Made by a program: the position numbers and the translations under genes. From Achromobacter aloeverae (GTDB taxonomy: Bacteria > Pseudomonadota > Gammaproteobacteria > Burkholderiales > Burkholderiaceae_B), in contig NZ_PYAL01000009.1 in NCBI RefSeq assembly GCF_004121055.1, positions 186,001 to 250,000 of the forward strand: 64,000 nt of DNA, written 5' to 3'. This document shows, piece after piece, positions 27,334-34,864 of the stretch; position 1 is the first letter of the stretch, and each line of letters starts with the position of its first letter. The notes under the pieces were generated by a model. That model did not search any database and was not told where the DNA came from. It saw only the letters and a list, made by a program, of their open reading frames with translations.

Positions 27334-28995
27334 ATGGAATCCTTTCCCGTAATGGATGCGGCCGCGTTGAAGGCGGCCCTGGCCGGCGTGTCGCGCGCGG
27401 CGGCGCATGGCGCCGAACTGGCCTTGCTGGACGTCAGCGAAGAGGGCGAGTTCGGCTTTGGCCATCTGCTGCGCGCCGTCAACGTGCCCTATAGCCGCCT
27501 GGAGCTGCTGGTCGAACCCCTGGTGCCGCGCAAGACCTGCCCTGTCGTCCTGATGGACCAGGGCAACGGCATCGCCATGCGCGCGGCCGCCAGGCTTGCC
27601 GCGCGGGGGTATCGGGACATCCGTGTCTTCCCGGGCGGCAAGGCGGCCTGGGCGCAAGCGGGCGGTGAACTGTTCGCCGGCGTCTACGTGCCCAGCAAGG
27701 CTTTCGGCGAGTGGGTGGAGCATGCTTTCGATACGCCCCACATCGATGTCGAGGAATTGGCGCGCCTGGTCCAGGCGCGCGCGGACCTGGTCATCCTGGA
27801 TCCGCGCACCGAGGCCGAGCATGCGGCCGGCCACGTGCCGACCGCCGTCAATTGCCCGGGCGGGGAACTCGTCTATCGCTTCGACGACCTGGTGCCGAGT
27901 CCGGAGACGTTGGTGGTCGTCGCATGTGGCGGCCGCACGCGCGGCATCGTGGGGGCCCAGGCCTTGATCAACGCGGGCGTGCCGAATCGCGTGGTGCACC
28001 TGGCCGACGGTAATCACGGCTGGCGCCTGTCGGGCCGGGAACTGGAGCGCGGATTGGCCCGGCGCGCCCATATCACGCCGGCTGGCGCGGATGTGGCGCG
28101 CGCGCGGGCGCGGACCTTGGCCGCGCGTTTCGCTGTCCCTACGGCGAGCGAGGCGCAACTGGCCGCGTGGCAGGCCGATCCGGCGCGGACCACCGTCGTC
28201 TTCGACGTCCGCACGCCCGCGGAATATGCGCGGGGACATCATCCCCTGGCGCGCAATGCCCCCGGCGGCCAGCTGGTCCAGGCCACCGACCAATGGCTGG
28301 GAACCCTGGGCGCGCGCGTGGTCCTGGTCGACAGCGACGGCGTGCGCGCGGTTGTGACCGCGCAGTGGTTGCTGCACATGGGATGGGACGTCCACGTACT
28401 GGAAAGGACGGCTGACGCCGACGACGACCTTGCCCCGGCGGCGACGGACGAGTCGAGCATGGGCGTCCTCGGCCCCGACGAGGCGGCACGGGTCCAGCGC
28501 GAACTGCGCGGCGCCATCCAGGCCGCGCCCGAGATCGATGTCCGCGCCGCCCAGGCCGCCATGCTGGCGGGTGCGCTGGCGGTATCCCTGGACCGCAGCG
28601 TGGAATACCTGGCGCTGCATCCCGCTGGCGCCGTGTGGGCCAACCGCGCACGGCTCGACGCGCTGGACGCCGAGATCGCCCGGGGCCGTGCGCTGGTGCT
28701 GTTTTCCGAGGACGGCCGCGTGGCCCAGCTGGCCGCGCTGGACCTGCTGGAGCGCGGCGGCGGCAAGGCCCACGTCAGCGTGGCGCACGGCGGGCTCCAT
28801 GCCTGGCGCGCCGCCGGCCTGCCGGTCGCGTCCGCGAACGAGGACGCGCTGCCCGCCGCCGACCGTATCGATTTCCTGCAATGGGCGCCCGGCCGCCGGC
28901 AAGGCAACAAGGATGCCATGCAGGCCTACCTGAACTGGGAAAAGAACCTGTTGCGGCAAGTGGCCGCGGAAGGGTTTCATTACGGCCCTGCCTGA
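27334..28995 (+). CDS. four-domain rhodanese-family protein (single candidate catalytic Cys)
   Basis: This 553-residue paralogue of the rhodanese at 16093 has four domains at about 8-112, 137-235, 270-360 and 400-497. Only domain 2 keeps a catalytic loop, CGGRTRG (Cys198). Domain 1 reads MDQGNG, domain 3 VDSDGV and domain 4 SEDGRV, all without Cys. The domain-1 linker SKAFGEWVEHA and the C-terminal AMQAYLNWE match the paralogue. The ATG at 27334 has no clear ribosome site; a TTG at 27283 overlapping the ABC stop would add 17 hydrophobic residues and cannot be excluded. It sits between the ABC transporter and the cysteine-dioxygenase-like gene. Confidence 0.86.
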   Translation: MESFPVMDAAALKAALAGVSRAAAHGAELALLDVSEEGEFGFGHLLRAVNVPYSRLELLVEPLVPRKTCPVVLMDQGNGIAMRAAARLAARGYRDIRVFPGGKAAWAQAGGELFAGVYVPSKAFGEWVEHAFDTPHIDVEELARLVQARADLVILDPRTEAEHAAGHVPTAVNCPGGELVYRFDDLVPSPETLVVVACGGRTRGIVGAQALINAGVPNRVVHLADGNHGWRLSGRELERGLARRAHITPAGADVARARARTLAARFAVPTASEAQLAAWQADPARTTVVFDVRTPAEYARGHHPLARNAPGGQLVQATDQWLGTLGARVVLVDSDGVRAVVTAQWLLHMGWDVHVLERTADADDDLAPAATDESSMGVLGPDEAARVQRELRGAIQAAPEIDVRAAQAAMLAGALAVSLDRSVEYLALHPAGAVWANRARLDALDAEIARGRALVLFSEDGRVAQLAALDLLERGGGKAHVSVAHGGLHAWRAAGLPVASANEDALPAADRIDFLQWAPGRRQGNKDAMQAYLNWEKNLLRQVAAEGFHYGPA

Positions 28996-29051
28996 GCCGG
29001 GCCGCCGCTTTTTTCCGACGCCGTGCGTCGACAACTCCAAGGACTTACACG

Positions 29052-29660
29052 ATGACCCTGAAAACCGAACGACAGGCCCTGGTGCAGGAAACCATGGCGG
29101 ACATCCAGCGCATCCTGGGCGAGGGCCAGCCGAACCGCGCCACCCTGGTGCGCGTCAGCGAAAGGCTGCAGCCGCTGGCGGCACGCACCGACCTGTTCCC
29201 CGTGCAGGATTTTCCCGCCCCGGCGGCGGACTCGGGCGCGACGTCCTCGCGCTATCTGTTGGCGCAGCAGCCGGATGACAGCCTGGCGCTCTACATCAAC
29301 GTCATCATTCCGGGCAAGTCGACCAAGCCCCACAACCACGGCACCTGGGCGGTCATTGTCGCGGTCAGCGGCCAGGAGCTGAACCGCATCTACGAGCGCC
29401 GCGACGACGGCCGCGATCCGGATCGCGCGGACCTGGAGCAGGTGCGCGAATACGTGGTCCAGCCCGGTTCGCCCATCAATTTCATGCCGCAGGACATCCA
29501 CAGCATCCACGTCGACGGCACCGAGACCGTGCGCCATTTCCACCTCTACGGCAAGGCGCTGGAAACGCTGACGGACCGCCTGGGCTTCGACCTGGATACC
29601 GGCAAGGTCTACAACTACAACAAGAATTTCATGCGGCCGACCGTTGGGCGCGACGCCTGA
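29052..29660 (+). CDS. cysteine-dioxygenase-like cupin
   Basis: This 202-residue double-stranded beta-helix protein belongs to the cysteine dioxygenase/COG5553-type group. Candidate iron ligands are His94 and His96 in PHNHGTW and a later His in DIHSIHVDG (150 or 153). RHFHLYGKALETL follows at 161-173. The Glu of the standard cupin motif 1 is missing, as in CDOs. CDO oxidises cysteine to cysteine sulfinate; related thiol dioxygenases act on 3-mercaptopropionate or persulfides, and I cannot separate these from sequence. AAGGA before the start and its position after a rhodanese and before a GST support a thiol-oxidation role. Confidence 0.82.
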   Translation: MTLKTERQALVQETMADIQRILGEGQPNRATLVRVSERLQPLAARTDLFPVQDFPAPAADSGATSSRYLLAQQPDDSLALYINVIIPGKSTKPHNHGTWAVIVAVSGQELNRIYERRDDGRDPDRADLEQVREYVVQPGSPINFMPQDIHSIHVDGTETVRHFHLYGKALETLTDRLGFDLDTGKVYNYNKNFMRPTVGRDA

Positions 29661-29694
29661 ACGCCGTGCAACGCAACACCAGGAGAGGGTCGAT

Positions 29695-30303
29695 ATGATC
29701 GAAGTCTGGGGCAGGTCTTCCTCGTCCAATGCCGCCAAGGTGTTCTGGACGCTGGATGAATTGAAGCTCGACTATGCCTTGCACAAGGCCGGCGGCGAGT
29801 TCGGCGGGCTGGAAGCGCCGGCCTATCTGGCGATGAATCCCAACGGCCGCGTGCCGACGCTGGTCGACGACGGCCTGGTCCTGTGGGAGTCCAATGCCGT
29901 GGTGCGCTACCTCGCGGCCCAGTATGGCGCGGGCAGCTTGTGGCCCGTCGCGGCGCGCGAGCGAGCCCTTTCCGACAAGTGGATGGACTGGGCGACCGTG
30001 AATTTCGCGGCGGCCCTGGCGCCCTTGCGCCAGAAGCGAACGACGGGCGGTGCGGATACCGGACTGGCCGCGGCGGCCGACCGCGTCGACCGGTTGGCCG
30101 GCATGCTGGACCGCACGCTAAGCGCCAGCCCGTATATCGGCGGCGTCGGCCTTGGGATAGGCGATGTGGCGCTTGGACCGCACGTCCATCGCTGGACCCT
30201 GCTGGATATCCCGCCCGACCGCCATCCCGCCTTGCGCAGCTACTACCTGCGGCTGTGCACGCATGGCGCCTACAAGAGGCACATCGTGGACAAGCTCGCC
30301 TGA
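29695..30303 (+). CDS. glutathione S-transferase family protein
   Basis: This 202-residue protein has an N-terminal thioredoxin-like domain (MIEVWGRSSSSNAAKVFWTLDELKLDY, with a Ser-rich catalytic turn in place of Tyr) and the glutathione-contact motifs NPNGRVPTLVDDG and LWESNAVVRYLA. An all-helical C-terminal domain from ~90 contains GIGDVALGPHVHRW. AGGAG nine bases upstream supports the start at 29695. It is the last gene of the plus-strand sulfur cluster. A role with glutathione persulfide or thiol conjugates fits the context but is unproven. Confidence 0.88.
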   Translation: MIEVWGRSSSSNAAKVFWTLDELKLDYALHKAGGEFGGLEAPAYLAMNPNGRVPTLVDDGLVLWESNAVVRYLAAQYGAGSLWPVAARERALSDKWMDWATVNFAAALAPLRQKRTTGGADTGLAAAADRVDRLAGMLDRTLSASPYIGGVGLGIGDVALGPHVHRWTLLDIPPDRHPALRSYYLRLCTHGAYKRHIVDKLA

Positions 30304-30312
30304 GCGGCTGGC

Positions 30313-30412
30313 GGCCGGTGGCCATCGCCCAGCCTATGGCCGGTGGCCATTGCCCGGCCTATGGCCGGCAGCCGTTGCTCGGCCTATAGCCTACGGCCGG
30401 TGGCCGGCCTAT
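30313..30412. repeat. 25-bp tandem repeat, four copies
   Basis: Four head-to-tail units of exactly 25 bases (30313-30337, 30338-30362, 30363-30387, 30388-30412) each end in CCTAT and carry a GGCCGG(T/C)(G/A)GCC core. The fourth is diverged at its start. The array fills the space between the GST stop and the stop codon of the convergent lytic transglycosylase, whose TAG falls inside the last unit. Each unit can also form a GGCC-based hairpin. Function unknown. Confidence 0.9.
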
Positions 30413-31611
30413 CTGCCCGCCACCAGGTTCATCCGTTGCCGCACGGCTTCGGCCAGGTCAGCCACCGATGCGGCATAGAAGTAGCTGTGGTTGTACTGCG
30501 TGATGGCGAAGAAATTCGGCGTGGCGGTGCGGTACTCGGCCGTCCCGGCGGATTCCTCGGGCAGGTCGACGACCCCTAGCGGCGCCTGCTGCCACGCCGC
30601 CGTATCGGCGGCCGTGGCGTTGACGGGGCGGGCCACCGCGCCGGCGGCTTGCAGCCTCGGCCAGTCGCGCTGGGGCGCCAGCCCGCCGTCGACCAGCGCC
30701 GCCGGATTGGCCGGCAGCGTCACCGGCGCGAACACGGGCAATCCGCGCAGCCAGCCATGCTGCATGAGATAGTTGCCGACCGACAGGATGGCATCGTTGG
30801 CGCTGTTGGCCAGGTCGATGTGGCCGGAGCCGTCGCCGTCGATGGCGTAGCGCATGATGCTGCCGGGCATGAATTGCGGCATGCCGATGGCCCCGGCGTA
30901 GGACCCGCGCGTCTGCAGGTCCAGCTTGCCCTGCATTACCAGGGTCAGGAAATCGCTCAGCTGGTCGCGGAACATCCGCGCGCGATCGGGCTTGGATGGG
31001 TCCGGGTAATCGAAGGCCAGCGTGGACAATGAATCGAGCACGCGGAAACTGCCCATATTGCGGCCGTAGCGGGTTTCCACGCCGATGATGCCGACGATGA
31101 TGGACGCCGGCACGCCGAAGCGTTGGGCGGCGCGGTTCAGCGCGTCCTGGTTTTCCTGCCAGAACGAGACGCCCCAGCCTATGGTCTTGGGCTCGACCAC
31201 GCGCGAGCGATAGGTGATCCAGCTGCGCGAGATTTTCTTGCCGGGCGGCGGCGCGATCAACCGCGCCACGGTCTCGCTGTAGCGGGCCCCGGACAGGGCG
31301 CCGAGCAGGGCGTCGACCGGCAGGCCGCGGTCGGCCGCCAACTGCCGGGCATAGGCATCCACCTCCGGCCGCAGCTGGCCCGACGGGGCAAGCACCGCCG
31401 ACGGCGCTTCGTCGGGCTCGCTGTCCATGCCGGCCTGGGCGCCTTGCGCGGGCGGTGGCCCGATGCGGATGCGGGTGACCTCGCCATTGGCGTCCGCCGG
31501 CTGGGAGACAGCCGGGGCGGTGGCCGAGCCGGCGCGCGGCGGGGTGCTGGCACAGCCCGCCAGGACGGACGTCGCCAAGGCGATTTGCAGGAATCGTCGA
31601 CTGATGAACAT
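30409..31611 (-). CDS. mltB: membrane-bound lytic murein transglycosylase B
   Basis: This 400-residue lipoprotein has a signal peptide with lipobox LAGC (Cys20). An SLT_2-type catalytic domain follows: WGVSFWQENQDALNRAAQRFGVPASIIVGIIGVETRYGRNMGSFRVLDSL, with the catalytic Glu at about 179, and GAIGMPQFMPGS. It cleaves peptidoglycan glycan strands to 1,6-anhydromuramyl products in the periplasm. I start at 31611 because it yields the proper lipoprotein signal; an upstream frame extension lies inside the divergent gene. Only 10 bases separate its start codon from that gene's start. Confidence 0.94.
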   Translation of the reverse strand: MFISRRFLQIALATSVLAGCASTPPRAGSATAPAVSQPADANGEVTRIRIGPPPAQGAQAGMDSEPDEAPSAVLAPSGQLRPEVDAYARQLAADRGLPVDALLGALSGARYSETVARLIAPPPGKKISRSWITYRSRVVEPKTIGWGVSFWQENQDALNRAAQRFGVPASIIVGIIGVETRYGRNMGSFRVLDSLSTLAFDYPDPSKPDRARMFRDQLSDFLTLVMQGKLDLQTRGSYAGAIGMPQFMPGSIMRYAIDGDGSGHIDLANSANDAILSVGNYLMQHGWLRGLPVFAPVTLPANPAALVDGGLAPQRDWPRLQAAGAVARPVNATAADTAAWQQAPLGVVDLPEESAGTAEYRTATPNFFAITQYNHSYFYAASVADLAEAVRQRMNLVAGR

Positions 31612-31621
31612 AATCTTCCCT

Positions 31622-32545
31622 ATGGAGACCCTGTATCTTACCCACCCCTCCTGCCGCCTGCATGAAATGGGGGATTGGCATCCGGAGAGCCCGCAGAGGC
31701 TCGGCGCCATCAACGACCAGCTGCTGTCCAGCGGGATCATGCCCTATCTGGCGCAGGCCGAGGCCGCGCCGGCGGGCGACGAGGCCATCCTGCGCGCGCA
31801 TACCGCCGCGCACCTGGAGCGGCTGCGGCGCCATGTCCCCGCGACGGGGTACTACACGCTGGATCCGGACACCCTGATGAACCCGCACACGCTGGACGCG
31901 GCCCTGCATGCCGCCGGCGCGGGCATCCAGGCCGTCGACGCGGTGATGGCCGGCCAGGCGCAGACCGCGTTCTGCGCGGTGCGCCCGCCGGGGCATCACG
32001 CCTGCCGCGACCGTGCCATGGGGTTCTGCTTTCTCAACAATATCGCCATCGCGGCGCTGCATGCGCTGGCGCGCCACGGCTTGAACCGCGTGGCCATCAT
32101 CGATTTCGACGTCCATCACGGCAACGGCACCGAGGACATCCTGGCGGGTGACGACCGGGTGCTGATGTGCAGTTTCTTCCAGCACCCGTTCTATCCGAAC
32201 TGCGGCGTCGAAAATCAGGCTCGTAATATGTTGAACGAGCCGGTGCCCGCCTATACCGATGGCGCCCTGGTGCGGAAATTGGTGAGCGAGCATTGGCTGC
32301 CCCGCCTGGACGCCCACCGGCCCGAGCTGATCCTGGTGTCGGCGGGCTTCGACGCCCACCGCGAGGACGACCTGGGGCAGATGCGGCTGGTCGAGGCCGA
32401 CTATGCATGGATAACGGAGCGCCTGGTGGAAGTGGCCGCGCGCCACGCGGGCAACCGCATCGTCAGCATGCTGGAGGGCGGATACAACCTTTCCGCCCTG
32501 GGGCGCAGCGTGGTGGCGCACATCCGCGCGCTCGGTGGCCTATGA
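31622..32545 (+). CDS. histone-deacetylase-like amidohydrolase (class II/AcuC family)
   Basis: This 307-residue zinc hydrolase has the tandem catalytic histidines RPPGHHACRDRAMGFCFLNN (His125/126), zinc-ligand motifs IIDFDVHHGNGTEDI and SAGFDAHREDDLG, and LEGGYN near the end. Bacterial members deacetylate acetylpolyamines, small acetylated amides or lysines. The ATG at 31622 gives the typical METLYLTHP start; an in-frame ATG at 31604 would overlap the divergent mltB start. No ribosome site is visible for either. The last codons overlap a 13-bp repeat unit. Confidence 0.92.
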   Translation: METLYLTHPSCRLHEMGDWHPESPQRLGAINDQLLSSGIMPYLAQAEAAPAGDEAILRAHTAAHLERLRRHVPATGYYTLDPDTLMNPHTLDAALHAAGAGIQAVDAVMAGQAQTAFCAVRPPGHHACRDRAMGFCFLNNIAIAALHALARHGLNRVAIIDFDVHHGNGTEDILAGDDRVLMCSFFQHPFYPNCGVENQARNMLNEPVPAYTDGALVRKLVSEHWLPRLDAHRPELILVSAGFDAHREDDLGQMRLVEADYAWITERLVEVAARHAGNRIVSMLEGGYNLSALGRSVVAHIRALGGL

Positions 32546-32932
32546 TTCTGGCCTGCGGCGCCGCGCTGCCGCATCGGCCTGTGATCCAGCCCGTGATTCC
32601 GGCCCGTGATTCCGGCCTGTGATTCCGGCCTGTGATTCCGGCTTTTGACCCCGTCCCGTGCCCCGCCGGCCCCCGTCCGCCGGCCCCCCTTCGTCCTCCC
32701 GTAGGCACGGCCGCGCTTAAGTCCCCCTTCAGTAACTGCGAAGTTTTCGCGAGCCCGTAGCGTGGCCAAGTGCGCCGCGCCTGGACGCGATGGGCGTCAA
32801 CAGGCTGTAGAATCAAGGGGTTTGTCGGGCTGCGCAGCGCCCGGGCGGCGCCTGGCCGCCGTGTCGCGCGCATCCCGCCGCCATGAATAATCGTTTCGCC
32901 AATATAAGGCAATCACCCCTGGAGGCTGCTGG
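32546..32932 (+). other. 387-base intergenic region with tandem repeats upstream of etfB
   Basis: I see no gene here. The first 100 bases carry 13-bp tandem repeats (listed separately); a Pro-codon-like C-rich stretch follows to about 32700. A possible sigma-70 -10 element TAGAAT lies at 32808-32813 without a good -35. The region ends with GGAGG-like sequence (CTGGAGGCTG) feeding etfB. It probably holds the etfBA promoter. Confidence 0.6.
32579..32642 (+). repeat. 13-bp tandem repeat, about five copies
   Basis: Four units of (C)(C/T)GTGATTCCGGC run head to tail at 32591-32642, preceded by a diverged 12-base unit at 32579-32590. A further related 13-mer at 32540-32552 (CTATGATTCTGGC) spans the stop codon of the deacetylase-like gene. 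It suggests that the array grew from the gene's 3' end by slippage. Confidence 0.88.
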
Positions 32933-33682
32933 ATGAAGGTCCTGGTACCTGTAAAACGCGTCGTTGATTACAACGTCAAGGTTCGCGTGAAGTCGGATCA
33001 AACCGGCGTGGACATCGCCAACGTGAAAATGTCGATGAACCCGTTCGACGAAATCGCGGTGGAAGAAGCCACGCGCCTGAAGGAGAAGGGTACGGCGACG
33101 GAAGTGATCGCCGTGTCCGCTGGCGTGCAACAGAGCCAGGAAACCTTGCGTACGGCGATGGCCATCGGCGCCGACCGCGGCATCCTCATCCAGACCGACG
33201 CCGAGCTGCAGCCGCTGGCGGTGGCCAAGCTGCTGAAGGCGGTGGTGGAGAAGGAACAGCCGCAGCTGGTCATCCTGGGCAAGCAGGCCATCGACGACGA
33301 TGCCAACCAGACCGGCCAGATGCTGGCCGCGCTGCTGGACTGGCCGCAGGCCACCTATGCCAGCAAGGTCGAGGTCGCCGGCGACAAGGTCACGGTCACG
33401 CGCGAAGTCGACGGCGGGCTGGAGACGCTGACGCTGAAGCTGCCGGCCATCGTCACCACCGACCTGCGCCTGAACGAGCCGCGCTACGTCACGCTGCCCA
33501 ACATCATGAAGGCCAAGAAAAAGCCGCTGGATACCGTGACGCCGCAGGACCTGGGCGTGGATCCCGCGCCGCGCCTGAAGACCTTGAAGGTCTCCGAGCC
33601 GCCGGCGCGCAAGGCCGGTATCAAGGTGCCCGACGTGGCCACGCTGGTGGACAAACTGAAGAACGAAGCGAAGGTGGTCTGA
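32933..33682 (+). CDS. etfB: electron transfer flavoprotein subunit beta
   Basis: This 249-residue protein starts [20 protein letters not shown], the classic EtfB N-terminus. It has [18 protein letters not shown] and the subunit signature [27 protein letters not shown]. With EtfA it binds FAD and AMP and carries electrons from acyl-CoA dehydrogenases to ETF:quinone oxidoreductase. etfA follows two bases after its stop, and an acyl-CoA dehydrogenase gene lies just downstream of that. Confidence 0.97.
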   Translation: MKVLVPVKRVVDYNVKVRVKSDQTGVDIANVKMSMNPFDEIAVEEATRLKEKGTATEVIAVSAGVQQSQETLRTAMAIGADRGILIQTDAELQPLAVAKLLKAVVEKEQPQLVILGKQAIDDDANQTGQMLAALLDWPQATYASKVEVAGDKVTVTREVDGGLETLTLKLPAIVTTDLRLNEPRYVTLPNIMKAKKKPLDTVTPQDLGVDPAPRLKTLKVSEPPARKAGIKVPDVATLVDKLKNEAKVV

Positions 33683-33684
33683 AG

Positions 33685-34614
<930 letters not shown>

Positions 34615-34645
34615 ATCCAGCGCTCTAGATCCAGCGCAGCGCCAT

Positions 34646-34682
34646 GACAACGCCCCGACCCTGTGTCGGGGCGTTGTCGTTT
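34646..34682 (+). terminator. stem-loop terminator after etfA
   Basis: A perfect 14-bp inverted repeat (GACAACGCCCCGAC / GTCGGGGCGTTGTC, arms 34646-34659 and 34665-34678, loop CCTGT) is followed only by GTTTG, a weak T tract. It lies just after etfA and would separate etfBA from the acyl-CoA dehydrogenase gene. Confidence 0.75.
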
Positions 34683-34864
34683 GCGCGGCGCCCGCCGGCC
34701 ATCGAACCGGACTGGCCCGCGCAACGGCATCGTAAAACGTCCGGCCGGGTTCACGACTGCTATCCTGCTGCCGTGTTGGCGTAGACTGGCGCCTAGGCAG
34801 AAAAAACAGAGCGTGCCGGCTACGCCGTAGCCGCCCGCGCCCATGCAGCCGTTTCGGAGACGAC

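Noticed and set aside
30313-30412. The 25-bp array as a CRISPR.
   Set aside because: The units are contiguous without spacers, are diverging in sequence, and no cas gene is near.
32643-32932. A minus-strand reading frame upstream of etfB.
   Set aside because: Its composition reflects C-rich repeats, and no start signal, motif or conservation argument supports it.
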